64,000 nt of DNA from Rubellimicrobium thermophilum DSM 16684 (GCF_000442315.1 NZ_KE557320.1:831606-895605); one strand, 5' to 3'; shown: positions 18,350-29,503, counted from the first letter of the stretch. Notes: generated from the sequence alone by a model not told the origin. Numbers and translations are program-made.

Positions 18350-19216
18350 ATGCCCTATGCGATCCTGTCGAGCGATGCGTCGGTGAACGACGCCTTTCAC
18401 CGCATCCTGCGCGAGCAGATCGAAGAGGCGGTCGCCGCCGCACGGGGCGAGGGAGAGCTGGCCCCCCGCGTCCATGCCATGCGCAAGGCGGTGAAGAAGA
18501 TGCGCGGATTGATGCGGCTCGTCCGGCCCGTGCTGCCCGAGGCCGCAAGCGGCAATGCCCTGCTGCGCGAGGCCGGACGCCGCCTGTCGGAGCTGCGCGA
18601 TTCGGCCGTCATGCTGGCCGCTGTCGAACGGATCGCCGAAGGCATGGACCCCGCGCGTCGCGCCGCGCTCGAGGCGCCCTTCCGCGCCCATGCCGCCAAT
18701 CATGCCGAGAGCGCCGCAGCCATCCTGCCCGCCTTTGCCGAGGCCCTGGAGAGCATCCTCCACGAGGCCGGGGGATGGCGGCTGCGCAAGGATGGCTGGG
18801 CGGCCCTGGAGCCGGGCCTTGCCGCGACATGGACGGCCACCCGCCGGGCGATGCGCGCCGCCCGGGCCGAGCCGGGGGTCGAGGCGATCCATGACTGGCG
18901 CAAGCGGGTCAAGGACCACTGGTATCAGGCGCGGCTGCTGATGCCGATCTGGCCCGAGATGATGAAGCCGCATGTCGCCGCGGCCGACGCCCTGGGCGAA
19001 TGGCTGGGCGAGGCGAATGACCTGGCGGTGCTGACCGAGCGGCTGGGACAGACGGATCTTGCGCCCGATCTGGTCGAGGAGGCGGGACAGCGGGCCGAGG
19101 AGCGGCGGCGGGAAATCCTGGCCACCGCCTTTCCCCTGGGCCGCCGCCTCTTTGCCGCCGACCCGGACCATCTTCTGGCCCGCTGGCGGGTCTGGTGGAA
19201 GCTGCGGGAGGCGTGA
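18350..19216 (+). CDS. CHAD domain protein
   Basis: A 288-residue all-helical CHAD protein. Two helical bundles contain the conserved histidine/basic signatures VHAMRKAVKKMRGLMRLVRPVL near residue 42 and IHDWRKRVKDHWYQARLL near residue 182, plus LGEWLGEANDLAVLTE. CHAD domains bind polyphosphate through their basic surface and often associate with CYTH phosphatases or polyphosphate granules. No CYTH or ppk gene is in the window. It converges with lysS, about 40 bases apart, with a CCCCCGGGGG palindrome between. Confidence 0.9.
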   Translation: MPYAILSSDASVNDAFHRILREQIEEAVAAARGEGELAPRVHAMRKAVKKMRGLMRLVRPVLPEAASGNALLREAGRRLSELRDSAVMLAAVERIAEGMDPARRAALEAPFRAHAANHAESAAAILPAFAEALESILHEAGGWRLRKDGWAALEPGLAATWTATRRAMRAARAEPGVEAIHDWRKRVKDHWYQARLLMPIWPEMMKPHVAAADALGEWLGEANDLAVLTERLGQTDLAPDLVEEAGQRAEERRREILATAFPLGRRLFAADPDHLLARWRVWWKLREA

Positions 19217-19256
19217 AGCCGGGCCGGCCCGGGCCGCCGGATCCCCCGGGGGGCGC

Positions 19257-20870
19257 TCAGTCCGGGCGGACGCCGCCCTCGCCGCTCGCCTCCGGGCGGT
19301 CCTGCGCCAGAGCCAGCGCCCCTTCGATGAGCCGCACCGTCTCTTCCACGCCATAGAGCGCGGCAAAGCCGCCGAAGCGTGGCCCCTCCGAGGCGCCGAG
19401 CAGCACCTCGTAGAGAGCGCGGAACCAGTCGCGCAGCGGCTCGAAGCCATGCTCCTTGCCGACGGCATAGACAATGGCCTGGAGTTCCTCGGGGTCCTGG
19501 CTGCCTGTGTGATCCCTGAGCCGCGCGGCCAGATCGGCCATGGCGGCGGCCTCGTGCGCGGTGGGGGCACGATAGCGGCGGTTCGGCTTCACATGGGTCT
19601 GGAAGTAGCGCACCGCCTGTCCCGCGGCGGCGTCGAGGCCGGGATGCGTCTCGGGCGAGGCCTCGGGCGCGTAGCGGCGCAGATAGCGCCACAGGACGGC
19701 CTTGTCCTCGGCCCCGGCGACCGCGGCCAGATTGAGCAGCATCGCATAGGGCACCACCATGTCCGAGGCGGGCGGATGCCCCTCATGGATGTGCCAGACA
19801 GGGTTCTGGAGCTGCGCATCCGCATCCTGTCCGGGGAAGGCACGCAGCGACTGGTGGTATTCGTCCACCATCTTCGGGATCACGTCCCAGTGCAGCCGCT
19901 TGGCCGTGCGCGGCTTCTGATACATGAAATAGGACAGGGATTCGGTCGAGGCGACCTCGAGCCATTCGTCGATGGTCAGCCCGTTCCCCTTGGACTTGGA
20001 GATCTTCTGCCCGTTCTCGTCGAGGAACAGCTCGTAGATCATGTGATTGGGGGGCCGGCCGCCCAGCACCCGGCAGATGCCGTCATAGATCGGCGTGTTG
20101 GAGGCATGGTCCTTGCCATACATCTCGAAATCCACGCCCAGCGCTGCCCAGCGGGCGCCGAAATCCGGCTTCCACTGCAGCTTGGCATGGCCGCCGGTGA
20201 CAGGAACCGTGAATTCGCGCCCCGTGCCATCGTCGAAGGTGATCGTCCCCTCCCTGGCATTCACCTCGCGCAGGGGAACATAGAGGACGCGGCCCGTCTC
20301 CGGATGGATCGGCAGGAAGCAGGAATAGGTCTGCTGACGCTCCTCCCGCAGGGAGGGGAGCATGATCTCCATGATCGCGTCATAGCGTTCGGCCGCACGC
20401 AGCAGCGTCTCGTCGAAGCGGCCGGAGCGGTAGAACTCCGTCGCCGAGACGAATTCGTAATCGAAGCCGAAGGTATCAAGAAACCGCCGCAGCATCGCAT
20501 TGTTGTGATGGCCGAAGCTCTCATGCTCGCCGAAGGGGTCGGGCACGGCGGTCAGGGGCTTCTGGAGATGCTGGCGCAGCATCTCGGGATTCGGGACGTT
20601 CTCGGGCACCTTGCGCATGCCGTCGAGATCGTCCGAAAAGACGATCAGCCGCGTCGGCATGCCGCTGATCGCCTCGAAGGCCCGGCGGATCATGGTGGTG
20701 CGCAACACCTCGCCGAAGGTGCCGATATGCGGCAGACCGGAGGGGCCATAGCCCGTCTCGAACAGCACATGATCCTTTGGGGGCCCGGATTCGACCCGTT
20801 TCAGGAGAGCGCGCGCCTCCTCGAAGGGCCAGGCGCGGCTTCGCATCGCCGCCTCGCGCGCAATCGTCAT
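19257..20870 (-). CDS. lysS: Lysyl-tRNA synthetase, class I
   Basis: A class I LysRS, the archaeal-type enzyme that charges tRNA-Lys in many alphaproteobacteria in place of the usual class II enzyme. Class I signatures are clear: the HIGH-type PSGLPHIGTFGEV near residue 44 and the KMSKS-type KISKSKGNGL. The core motifs SDDLDGMRKVPEN and MYGKDHASNTPIYDGICRVLGGRPP are also intact. It has 537 residues from the ATG at 20870. An in-frame ATG at 20846 is an alternative. No second, class II, lysS is seen in the window. Confidence 0.95.
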   Translation of the reverse strand: MTIAREAAMRSRAWPFEEARALLKRVESGPPKDHVLFETGYGPSGLPHIGTFGEVLRTTMIRRAFEAISGMPTRLIVFSDDLDGMRKVPENVPNPEMLRQHLQKPLTAVPDPFGEHESFGHHNNAMLRRFLDTFGFDYEFVSATEFYRSGRFDETLLRAAERYDAIMEIMLPSLREERQQTYSCFLPIHPETGRVLYVPLREVNAREGTITFDDGTGREFTVPVTGGHAKLQWKPDFGARWAALGVDFEMYGKDHASNTPIYDGICRVLGGRPPNHMIYELFLDENGQKISKSKGNGLTIDEWLEVASTESLSYFMYQKPRTAKRLHWDVIPKMVDEYHQSLRAFPGQDADAQLQNPVWHIHEGHPPASDMVVPYAMLLNLAAVAGAEDKAVLWRYLRRYAPEASPETHPGLDAAAGQAVRYFQTHVKPNRRYRAPTAHEAAAMADLAARLRDHTGSQDPEELQAIVYAVGKEHGFEPLRDWFRALYEVLLGASEGPRFGGFAALYGVEETVRLIEGALALAQDRPEASGEGGVRPD

Positions 20871-20967
20871 GGGTCCCACTCCCGTTCTCTGTGGCCCGGA
20901 CCCCCTATTGCCGCCGCTGCGTCCCGTCAATAAATCTGGCCTGCCGGTTGCGCAGGAAGGCTCTGTC

Positions 20968-21409
20968 ATGCAGGATCCGACGCCCCTCCCGGGGAATGCC
21001 GGGGAACTTTCGCCGCAGGATGCGCTGGTGGCGGTGATGATCGCGACATCGGTGTCGGACGAGGCGGTGCGCACCGCGGAACTGGTGCTGATCCAGAACA
21101 TCGTGGACAACCTGCCCGTCTTCGGCACCTATGATGCCGAACGCATGGCCTGCGTGGGGGAGGATGGTCATGACCCTCATGCAGGAGGAAGACGGGCTCG
21201 ACCGCCTGTTCGACAGCGTGCGTCGTGCCCTGCCCGAACGCCTGTGGGAGACGGCCTATGCGCTGGCCTGCGATGTGGCAGCCGCGGATGGGCGGATCAG
21301 CAGCGCCGAGGCCCGAATGCTCGAGGAGATCCGCCACGAACTGCAGGTGGACCGCCTCCATGCGGCCGCCATCGAGCGCGGGGCGCGGGCGCGCTATCAG
21401 CGCGCCTGA
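20968..21409 (+). CDS. Tellurite-resistance TerB family protein (frame broken near 21158)
   Basis: A 146-residue TerB-like helical protein after correction. The first half (LSPQDALVAVMIATSVSDEAVRTAELVLIQNIVDNLPVFG) and second half (RRALPERLWETAYALACDVAAADGRISSAEARMLEEIRHEL) are in different frames. One G too many in the G5 run at 21156-21160 accounts for the switch (…CVGRMVMTLM…). The second half has the acidic DxxxxxxE metal-site pattern of TerB. It is divergent from lysS. No ter operon neighbours are present, so this is a stand-alone TerB of unknown role. Confidence 0.8.
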
Positions 21410-21520
21410 CATGACAGGGCGCGGCACCCGGGGATGCCGCGCCTGCGATGACGTTCCATCATCCGCTGGAATCCGTTGGATCGCCCCGAGGCGATCCGGT
21501 CGTCCTCAGCCGACGCGGAC

Positions 21521-21727
21521 TCAGGCGACGCGGATGTTTTCCGCCGATTCGCGGCCGTCGCGGCCCGCGACGACGTCGAAGGACACCTTCTGATTGTCCT
21601 GCAGGCCGGTGAGGCCCGCGCGCTCCACGGCAGAGATATGGACGAACACGTCCTTCTTGCCGCCGTCGGGGGCGATGAAGCCGTAACCCTTGGTGGTGTT
21701 GAACCATTTCACGGTGCCAGTGGCCAT
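21521..21727 (-). CDS. Cold-shock protein, CspA family
   Basis: A 68-residue single cold-shock domain with RNP1 KGYGFIAP and RNP2 VFVHISAV, an RNA chaperone that melts mRNA structure. The ATG at 21727 follows a GAGACATCACG leader; the upstream ATG at 21745 gives an atypical extension. About 260 bases of untranslated sequence separate it from the divergent sulfotransferase gene, fitting the long leaders of csp mRNAs. Ninety-one of 92 bases are shared, inverted, with the csp gene at 31593. Confidence 0.93.
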   Translation of the reverse strand: MATGTVKWFNTTKGYGFIAPDGGKKDVFVHISAVERAGLTGLQDNQKVSFDVVAGRDGRESAENIRVA

Positions 21728-22009
21728 CGTGATGTCTCCTGTCATATGCCGCCCGCGGAATGCGGCGGCCCGGCTTGGTCAGCGTCGCATCGAGAACTGA
21801 CGCCGGGGTTCGGAGACAGCAGGTCGAGGGTCTAACGGTCGCAGGGGCCATATGGGCCAGGCGCGTGCCGATGGCAAGGGCCGATCGCCCATCCGCAGGG
21901 AATTTGCCGCAAGGTCAGGACGGCCCGCCCCCTGCCAAGACCGGCGCCGTTGCAGCATGCCCGGGTCTCTGGCAGGGTGTGCGGAGCACAGGTGAAAGGT
22001 GACATCCCA

Positions 22010-23160
22010 TTGAGCACTCCCATTCTGCCGTCAGCGTCGGACCGGAAAGCGATCGAAGCGCTCTTTGCCGAAGCGGATTTCCGCAAGTTCGCAACGAAGC
22101 AGGGCCCGCTCAACTTCTTCGTTGAGGCCGGCAACGGCGGGATTGTCTCGCGGGTCGCGGCCGGTTTCGATCTGTCCGAGACGATCCGCCCTGTCGAGGT
22201 GCCCGAGACGGGCGCGCCACAACCCTTCACCGCAGACGGGCCGCTGGACTCGCACCAGCCGGGATGGGTGTTCAGCCCCCGCAGGGAGGAAGAGCTGCTC
22301 GAACGGCTCAGAGATCAGGGCTTCCAGAACGTGCGGGGGATCTAGCGGATGTCTATGCGCAGGCCAGCGCCGGGATAGCCCAGACCGATGAGCCTGCCGA
22401 TCCGTCCCAGCTTGACGGATTCGCCATATTCTGTACCGCCCGCTCAGGAAGCACCTATCTGTGCGAGCTGTTGAGTCTCAATGGCTGCGGAGCCCCGAAG
22501 GAGCATCTCCGCCCCCCCATCATCGACATGCTCGCGAACGCACCCAGCGAGCAGCGGCAGCGTCGGTTCACGAACGATCTCATCCGGTTTGCCCAGCGGC
22601 GGGGTTTCATCGGGACAAAAATCATCGCGCACTTCATGGAGGATGCCCTGCCCTTCGTCGATGTGCCCCTCCTGCGCCGTCAGATCGAGAAGCTTCGGTC
22701 GTTCAGGATCATCTATCTCGTCCGTCGCGACAAGGTGCTGCAGGCGATCTCGACCGAGCGGGCGATCCAGACGAACATCTATCATGTCCGCACGCCCGAC
22801 ATGGCCGCAGCAAGCCAGGCCGCGTCCTTCTCATACGACTTCGACCGGCTCAAGCACCGCGTGGACCAGCTGAATCAGCGCGAGGAGGCCCTGCAAGCGT
22901 TGATTGCCTCGCTTCCCTATCGATCGCTGGTCGTCGAATACGAGCAACTCTCCGTCGATCCGGCCATTCACCTGCCTTCCATCCTGGCATTTCTCGGGAG
23001 ACAGACAGACGATCTCAAGCTCACGACGCGGATAACCCGCATCAGAGACCAAAGCGCCGACGCCCTCGCCGAGCAGTTCTGCAAGGAACATCGATCCCGG
23101 CTGGGCGTAGCGGCACGGCGATTCTGCCAGATTCCCGTTCCGGCAGCATGGTCAGCCTAG
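22010..23160 (+). CDS. Stf0-type sulfotransferase (frame broken near 22337)
   Basis: A sulfotransferase of about 383 residues after adding one G to the G5 run at 22335-22339. The PAPS 5'-phosphosulfate loop is FAIFCTARSGSTYLCELL and the 3'-phosphate site is IIYLVRRDKVLQAIS, as in the Stf0 family that sulfates trehalose in mycobacteria; the acceptor here is unknown. An extra N-terminal domain of about 110 residues precedes it. The start is uncertain: TTG at 22010 with AAAGGTG upstream, or GTG at 21992. Codon use is less GC-biased than in the neighbours, so acquisition by transfer is possible. Confidence 0.78.
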
Positions 23161-23693
23161 CAGCCCATCGTCCCGGAGCGCCGTGACGATCTGCTTGGCG
23201 GCGTGCTCGTGCATCTCGGGGCCGGACAATCGTCGTTCTCGTAAGGGGCTGGGGTGGAGGGCGTTCTCATCCTGCAGAGTCCCCGGCTGGGGTTTGGTGA
23301 TTGCATCCTCCGGCGGTCCCTGACAGGCCGAACCGGAACACCTTCCATCCAGAAGGACGAGATTTGGGCGCGTTCTGTCTGTGGACGTAAGCCTCGGACG
23401 GCATGAACAGGATCCCATGGAATCCGATGGCGTCGGCGCCATGCGGGCAAGAGGGAGAGCGCCCCTTCCGGACCTTCGCCCCCCTGACAAGGCACAGGGC
23501 CGCCGGTCGCGCATCCATCCTGCCGGCACGGCACTCGGGGATCCCGCCATGATCAGCGCGAGGCCCGGAAGAGCCAAGGCCAGGCCGCCCGCCCCGCCCG
23601 GAGATCCCGCCATCCCCTGCCGATGAGGCAGCCTGTGATGGCGGGCTTCTGGGGAATCCGGTGGCGGGGCCGGCCTGCGGCGGAGGCCGCCGC
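23161..23693. other. 533-base gap with traces of a broken reverse-strand gene
   Basis: No intact gene is supported here. On the minus strand, protein-like pieces occur in different frames: GFHGILFMPSEAYVHRQ near 23380-23450, then ALHPSPLRERRLSGPEM and HEHAAKQIVTALRDDGLLG ending at 23152, which overlaps the sulfotransferase stop. The last piece resembles the C-terminal end of SGNH or WcbI-like polysaccharide proteins, but that is weak. The rest is GC-rich and has no clear hairpin or promoter. Confidence 0.3.
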
Positions 23694-25349
23694 CTAGCGC
23701 GTGAACTTCTTGAACTTCACCCGCTTCGGTTCCACCGCATCCGGCCCGAGGCGGCGCTTCTTGTCCTCCTCATAGGCGCTGAAATCCCCCTGGAACCATT
23801 CCACATGCGCCTCGCCCTCGAAGGCGAGGATATGGGTGCAGATGCGGTCGAGGAAGAAGCGGTCGTGCGAGATGACCACGGCGCAGCCGGCAAAGTCCAT
23901 CAGCGCGTCCTCGAGTGCGCGGAGCGTCTCCACATCGAGGTCGTTGGTCGGCTCGTCGAGCAGCAGCACATTGCCGCCCGATTTCAGCAGCTTGGCCATA
24001 TGCACGCGGTTGCGTTCGCCGCCCGACAGCAGGCCGACCTTCTTCTGCTGATCGGCACCGCGGAAGTTGAAGGCGCTGCAATAGGCCCGGCTGTTCATCG
24101 TTGCATCGCCCAGCTCGATCAGCTCTGCCCCGCCCGAGATCTCCTCCCAGACGGTGGCATCGGGGTTCAGGGCATCGCGCGACTGGTCCACATAGGCCAG
24201 CTTGACCGTGTCCCCATAGGTGATCGTGCCGGCATCGGGCTGTTCCTGCCCGGTGAGCATGCGGAACAGCGTCGTCTTGCCGGCGCCATTCGGGCCGATC
24301 ACGCCTACGATGCCCCCCCGGCGGCAGGGAGAAGGACAGATCCTCGATCAGCAGCTTGTCGCCCTTGGCCTTGCGCAGACCTTCGACCTCGATCACCTTG
24401 GATCCGAGGCGGGGGCCGTTGGGAATGACGATCTGCGCCGTCGTGATCCGCTCCCGCTCCGAGGTCTGGGCGAGTTCGTTGTAGCGCTCGATCCGGGCCT
24501 TCTGCTTGGCCTGCCGGGCGCGCGCGCCCTGGCGGATCCATTCCAGCTCCCGGGCAAGGGTCTTCTGACGGGCCTTGTCCTCACGCGCTTCCTGCTCGAG
24601 GCGTTTCGCCTTCTGTTCGAGCCAGGCGGAATAGTTCCCTTCCCACGGGATGCCGCGGCCGCGATCGAGCTCGAGGATCCAGCCGGTGATGTTGTCGAGG
24701 AAATAGCGGTCATGGGTGACGATCAGGATCGTCCCCTTGTAGGCGATCAGATGGTTCTGGAGCCAGGCGATCGTCTCGGCATCGAGGTGGTTCGTCGGCT
24801 CGTCGAGCAGCAGCATGTCCGGCGCCTCGAGCAGAAGCCGGCAGAGGGCGACGCGCCGCCGCTCTCCCCCCGAGAGAGTCGTCACATCGGCATCTCGGGG
24901 GGGCAGCGCAGTGCCTCCATCGCCACATCCACCTGCGCGTCGAGATCCCACAGGTTCTGCGCGTCGATCTGATCCTGGAGGCGGGCCATCTCCTCGGCCG
25001 TCTCCTCGGAATAGTCCATCGCCAGTTCGTTGTAGCGGTCGAGGATGGCCTGCTTGGCCTTCACCCCCTCCATGACATTGCCGCGCACGGTGAGACTCTC
25101 GTCCAGCACCGGTTCCTGCGGCAGGTAGCCGACGCGGACGCCCTCGGCCGCCCAGGCCTCGCCGGTGAAGTCCTTGTCGATGCCGGCCATGATGCGCAGC
25201 AGCGAGGACTTGCCCGCCCCGTTGACGCCGACGACGCCGATCTTCACGCCGGGCAGGAAGTTGAGGCGGATATTCTCGAACACCTTCTTGCCGCCGGGAT
25301 AGGTCTTGGAGACCTGATCCATGTGATAGACGAACTGATAACTGGCCAT
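23694..25349 (-). CDS. ettA: Energy-dependent translational throttle protein EttA (two frame breaks)
   Basis: An ABC-F protein that gates the ribosomal 70S initiation complex in response to ATP/ADP. Corrected length is 551 residues, as in E. coli (555). Domain 1 has Walker [41 protein letters not shown], then the linker arm and a second set with [19 protein letters not shown] and LDEPTNDLD. Break 1: a C7 run (minus strand) at 24897-24903 lacks one C between EALRCPP and RDADVTT. Break 2: a G7 run at 24313-24319 has one G too many between SLPPGG and IVGVIGPNG. Both catalytic halves are intact, so this is probably an assembly artefact. Confidence 0.93.
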
Positions 25350-25494
25350 GAGGGGCGCCTCGGGATCTGGATGGTCCGGTTCCGGCCCTCTTAGCGGGGG
25401 GGACCAGGAACAACCGGGCAACAGAACCGGCCGCACGGGGCCATGGAACCGGATCGCCGATCGCGCGTTCAGCCGCGGTGGAGCCCCACCCGAC

Positions 25495-26913
25495 ATGCCG
25501 GAGCCTGCCCCCATGGCCGATGCCGATCCCCGCGACGATGCCGCGGTCACCCCGCCGGTGACGCCGGGCATCGACATCGAGCATGTCATCGAACTGCGAC
25601 GGATCCGGCGGCTGCTCTTCGGCATCCTGCTGCTCGTGGTGTTCACGGCGGTCTATTTCGCCCGCATCGTCCTGCTGCCCATCATGATCGCGATCATGCT
25701 GACGCTGACGCTCCTGCCCGTGGTCAGGGCGGCCGCACGGATCGGCATTCCCAACGGGGTCACTGCCATCGTCCTGATGCTGACCCTGTCCACCGGTCTG
25801 GTGGCCGGGGGATACACCCTGTCGGGGCCGGTCCAGTCCATGATCGCCGATGCCCCGCGCATCGCCGAGGCGGTGCAGCAACGCGTCGGCGGCCTGATCG
25901 GGCAGATCCGTGACATCGCACAACGGGCCGAACGGATGGCGGAATCCGTCACCGAGGAGGCCTCCGGCGCGGCCGCTGCCGGCGGCGACAAAGCCGGAGC
26001 GGGCGGATCGCCCGACGACGGATCGCCCGACGGTGACACCGCGATCGTCGCCGTCGTTCAGGACGATGGCTCGGGGCTGGCCGGATCCGGCATGGCGACA
26101 ACGGTCCTGAGCGGCGCGGCCTCGACGGGTAGCACGCTGTTCGCGGCGCTGCTGCTCACGGGGTTCCTGCTGGCCGCGGGAGACTTCTACCACCGGCGGA
26201 TCGTCGAGGCCGCGCCGCGCCTGCGCGACAAGAAGAAGGCCCTGACCATCGTCCGCGACGTGGAGCGGCAGATCTCGCGCTATCTGGCCGCGATCACGGT
26301 CATCAACATCGCGCTGGGCATCGCGGTGGGCACGATCATGTGGTTCTGGGCCATGCCGGCACCGATCCTGTGGGGAGTCGTCGCAGCGCTGCTGAACTTC
26401 ATCCCCTTCATCGGCTGCATTATCGGCGTCATCCTGGCCGGTGCGGTTGCGATCATCACCTATGACACGCTCTGGCTCGCGATGGGCCCACCGCTGAGCT
26501 ATCTGCTCCTCAACACGATCGAGGGCAATGTCATCACCCCCATGCTGGTCGGCCGGCGGCTGGAGATCAACACCGTCGCGATGCTGATCGCCGTCGCCTT
26601 CTGGATGTGGATCTGGGGCATTCCCGGCGCGATCCTGGCGGTGCCCTTCCTCGTGGTGGTCAAGGCGATCGCCGACAATGTGGACAGCCTCCAGATCCTC
26701 TCCAGCTTCCTGTCGGCCGAGCCGGGAGAGCGCGAGGGCGAGACGCCCCGCAAGGCGACGACAGGACCCGCTCTTGACACCGCGCCCTTCCGCGCCCAGG
26801 CCGTCGCCCGCGAGGAAAGCCCCCCCACCCGTGCACCGGGCGAAGGCGCGCCGGGCGACGACCCCGCTGCACCGGACGGCTCCCTGCGCCCCGGTCCTGC
26901 CGCCGTTGCCTGA
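25495..26913 (+). CDS. AI-2E family transporter
   Basis: A 472-residue membrane protein of the PerM/AI-2E transporter family, about seven or eight helices. Segments include [30 protein letters not shown], a central hydrophobic block and the family end [33 protein letters not shown] cytoplasmic or periplasmic loop near residues 155-190 is rich in Gly/Ala/Asp ([18 protein letters not shown]), and the C-terminal 65 residues are a proline-rich tail. Substrates vary, and autoinducer-2 export is not established for most. Starts at 25495 or 25513 are possible. It is divergent from ettA. Confidence 0.88.
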   Translation: MPEPAPMADADPRDDAAVTPPVTPGIDIEHVIELRRIRRLLFGILLLVVFTAVYFARIVLLPIMIAIMLTLTLLPVVRAAARIGIPNGVTAIVLMLTLSTGLVAGGYTLSGPVQSMIADAPRIAEAVQQRVGGLIGQIRDIAQRAERMAESVTEEASGAAAAGGDKAGAGGSPDDGSPDGDTAIVAVVQDDGSGLAGSGMATTVLSGAASTGSTLFAALLLTGFLLAAGDFYHRRIVEAAPRLRDKKKALTIVRDVERQISRYLAAITVINIALGIAVGTIMWFWAMPAPILWGVVAALLNFIPFIGCIIGVILAGAVAIITYDTLWLAMGPPLSYLLLNTIEGNVITPMLVGRRLEINTVAMLIAVAFWMWIWGIPGAILAVPFLVVVKAIADNVDSLQILSSFLSAEPGEREGETPRKATTGPALDTAPFRAQAVAREESPPTRAPGEGAPGDDPAAPDGSLRPGPAAVA

Positions 26914-26972
26914 CCCCGCTGGACAAGCGGCCGCTCCCGTGCCTCTCTCCCCCCGCAACGAGGGAGGGAAGC

Positions 26973-28007
26973 ATGAACTGGACCCCGCGCGAGGACCGCT
27001 ACGAGCGCATGATCTATCGCCGCTGCGGCGCCTCGGGGCTGATGCTGCCGGCGATCTCGCTGGGTCTGTGGCACAATTTCGGGCATGACACCCCGCATGA
27101 GACCAAGCGGGCCATCTGCCGGACCGCCTTCGATCACGGGATCATCCATTTCGACCTGGCCAACAATTACGGCCCCCCGCCCGGCAGCGCCGAGGAAGCC
27201 TTCGGCGAGATCCTGCGGACCGATTTCGCGGGGCTGCGCGACGAACTGATCATCAGCTCCAAGGCCGGCTACCGCATGTGGCCCGGCCCCCATGGCGAAT
27301 GGGGCAGCCGCAAATACCTGATCGCGTCCTGCGATGCCTCTCTGAAGCGGATGGGGCTCGACTATGTGGACATCTTCTATTCCCATCGCTTCGATCCCGA
27401 CACCCCGCTGGAAGAGACGATGGGCGCGCTCGACCATATCGTGCGGTCCGGCCGGGCGCTCTATGTCGGGATCAGCAGCTACAACAGCGAGCGTACGCGG
27501 CAGGCAGCCGCGATCCTGAAGGATCTGGGCACCCCCTGCGTGATCCATCAGCCCAGCTACAACCTTCTCAACCGCTGGGTGGAGCGCGATGGCCTGAAGG
27601 AGACGCTGCGCGAGCTCGGCATCGGTTCCATCGCCTTCACGCCGCTGGCGCAGGGCATGCTGACGGACAAGTATCTCCGTGGCATTCCGCAGGACAGCCG
27701 CGCCGCCCAGGGCAAGAGCCTCGATCCGGCGATGCTGTCGGACGAGACGCTGGAGCGGATCCGCGCGCTCGATGCCATCGCCCGGCGGCGCGGTCAGACG
27801 CTCGCCCAGATGGCCATCGCCTGGGTCCTGCGCGAGGGTGGCATCACCAGCGCGCTGATCGGCGCCTCGCGCCCCTCGCAGGTGGAGGACTGCGCCGGCG
27901 CCATCCGCAATCTCGACTTCACCGCAGAGGAACTGGCCGAGATCGACCGTCACGCGGACGAGGCCCCGATCAACCTGTGGACGCAGTCGGCCGAGATCGA
28001 GGGCTGA
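26973..28007 (+). CDS. Aldo/keto reductase, YghZ/MgrA-like
   Basis: A 344-residue NADPH-dependent aldo/keto reductase, close in pattern to E. coli YghZ (L-glyceraldehyde-3-phosphate reductase). The first strand and catalytic Asp and Tyr lie in [20 protein letters not shown]; the catalytic Lys is in [23 protein letters not shown], and the histidine in [19 protein letters not shown]. The NADPH loop is [15 protein letters not shown]. The start at 26973 has GAGGGAGGG in front. The next gene follows after 78 bases on the same strand and may share the message. Confidence 0.92.
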   Translation: MNWTPREDRYERMIYRRCGASGLMLPAISLGLWHNFGHDTPHETKRAICRTAFDHGIIHFDLANNYGPPPGSAEEAFGEILRTDFAGLRDELIISSKAGYRMWPGPHGEWGSRKYLIASCDASLKRMGLDYVDIFYSHRFDPDTPLEETMGALDHIVRSGRALYVGISSYNSERTRQAAAILKDLGTPCVIHQPSYNLLNRWVERDGLKETLRELGIGSIAFTPLAQGMLTDKYLRGIPQDSRAAQGKSLDPAMLSDETLERIRALDAIARRRGQTLAQMAIAWVLREGGITSALIGASRPSQVEDCAGAIRNLDFTAEELAEIDRHADEAPINLWTQSAEIEG

Positions 28008-28085
28008 GGCCGGCCCCCCTGCCCCGCCGGCGCGCTCCCCCCCCTCGCGCTGGCGGGGGTTCCCTCCCAGCAAGGATCATCCCCC

Positions 28086-28907
28086 ATGATCTCCGAACTG
28101 TGCATTCACAGCCTTGCCGAAGGCGAAACGCGGGTTGTCCTGCGTCATGCCGGCCATATCGAGGCGCCGAACTGGCATCCGGAGGATTATCTGATCGTCA
28201 ATGGCGAAGGGCGGCTCTACCGCGTTCCCCTGGATGCGCCGGCGCTGGAGAACATCCCCACCGGCTCTGTCTCCGGCCTGAACAACGATCACGGCCTGTC
28301 GCCCGATGCCAGCACGCTCGCCATCAGTGCAAAGTCGCAGGACGGCGCCTCCTGCATCTATCTGATGCCGGTGGAGGGGGGAGAGCCCCGCCGCGTCACG
28401 CCCCGCACACCCTCATGGTGGCATGGCTGGTCGCCGGACGGGGCGCGCCTGGCCTATGCCGCGGCGCGCGACGGGGGGCCCGTCATCGTGATGACCTGCG
28501 CGACGGACGGATCGGACGAACGGCCCCTGGCGGATGGCTTCGACCACATGGACGGCCCGGATTACACGCCCGACGGGGCCTGGATCTGGTTCAACGGCGA
28601 AAAGGACGGCCGGGTGGATCTGTGGCGCGTGCGCCCCGACGGATCGGATCTGATGCGGATGACCGGGGGCGAGACGGTGGACTGGTTCCCCCATCCCTCG
28701 CCGGACGGGCGGCATGTGCTCTATCTGGCCTATCCACCGGGCACGAAGGGACATCCCGGCGGGCTTGACGTGGCGCTGCGCCTGATGCCCCAGCACGGCG
28801 GCGAGGGGCACGAGATCCTGCGCCTTCACGGTGGGCAGGGCACGATCAATGTCCCCTGCTGGTCCCCGGACGGCAGGGCCTTCGCCTTCGTCCGCTACGA
28901 ACCATGA
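28086..28907 (+). CDS. TolB-like WD40/PD40 beta-propeller protein
   Basis: A 273-residue protein built of about five propeller blades. PD40-type repeats recur: [51 protein letters not shown] and [12 protein letters not shown]. There is no signal peptide, so it is likely cytoplasmic, unlike TolB. It resembles the sugar-utilisation 'translocation' or biopolymer-sensing relatives. Its stop overlaps nadD by ATGA (28904-28907). The role is not known. Confidence 0.8.
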   Translation: MISELCIHSLAEGETRVVLRHAGHIEAPNWHPEDYLIVNGEGRLYRVPLDAPALENIPTGSVSGLNNDHGLSPDASTLAISAKSQDGASCIYLMPVEGGEPRRVTPRTPSWWHGWSPDGARLAYAAARDGGPVIVMTCATDGSDERPLADGFDHMDGPDYTPDGAWIWFNGEKDGRVDLWRVRPDGSDLMRMTGGETVDWFPHPSPDGRHVLYLAYPPGTKGHPGGLDVALRLMPQHGGEGHEILRLHGGQGTINVPCWSPDGRAFAFVRYEP

Positions 28908-29503
28908 GACGGCTGCCGCCGATCGGCCGCCGGCAGGCGGTGGGGCTGCTCGGCGGCTCCTTCGATCCGCCCCATGCCGGCCATGTGCAGGTCACGCAGA
29001 CCGCCCTGCGCCGTCTCGGGCTCGACCGCGTCTGGTGGCTGGTCAGCCCGGGCAATCCGCTCAAGACCCGCGGCCCGGCCCCCCTGCCCCAACGCATGGC
29101 TGCTGCCCGGGCGATCCTGCGGGGCCATCCGCGCGTGCAAGTCACGGATATCGAGGTCCGCCTTGGCACGCGCTACACGGCCGAGACGCTGACGCGGCTG
29201 CGCCGGCTGGCCCCCGGCCTGCGCCTGGTGTGGATCATGGGATCCGACAACCTCCTGCAGTTCCACCGCTGGCACGACTGGCAGCGGATCATGAGGATGG
29301 TCCCCGTCTGCGTCGTCGCCCGCCCCGGCGCCCGCCTTGCGGCCCGTTTCGCCCCGGCCGCCCGTGCCTTCCGGCATGCGCAGCTCAACGAAAGCGAGGC
29401 GCGCGCCCTTGCCCGCCGCAAACCCCCGGCCTGGGTCGTGCTGAACATGCCTCTCAACCCCCTGTCCTCGACCGCTTTGCGGCATGCGCTCTCGGCGGAG
29501 TGA
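28904..29503 (+). CDS. nadD: Nicotinate-nucleotide adenylyltransferase
   Basis: NadD makes nicotinic acid adenine dinucleotide from NaMN and ATP in NAD synthesis. The T/HxGH-type motif is [16 protein letters not shown] near residue 14; [33 protein letters not shown] and the end [12 protein letters not shown] (an ISSTxLR-like motif) are present. The 199-residue length is normal. It is coupled to the propeller gene upstream through ATGA. In many genomes nadD is next to rsfS; no rsfS is seen downstream here. Confidence 0.95.
   Translation: MRRLPPIGRRQAVGLLGGSFDPPHAGHVQVTQTALRRLGLDRVWWLVSPGNPLKTRGPAPLPQRMAAARAILRGHPRVQVTDIEVRLGTRYTAETLTRLRRLAPGLRLVWIMGSDNLLQFHRWHDWQRIMRMVPVCVVARPGARLAARFAPAARAFRHAQLNESEARALARRKPPAWVVLNMPLNPLSSTALRHALSAE

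Noticed and set aside
18350-21409. A tellurite-resistance island formed by CHAD, TerB and TerC-like genes
   Set aside because: The genes are separated, face different directions and have lysS in between; there is no terZ/D/E or other ter gene.
23770-26958. A 1062-codon open frame on the minus strand
   Set aside because: Only its central part is coding, as the middle of ettA; the rest is antisense to the AI-2E permease and ettA frames and has no domain. It arises from GC-rich third positions.
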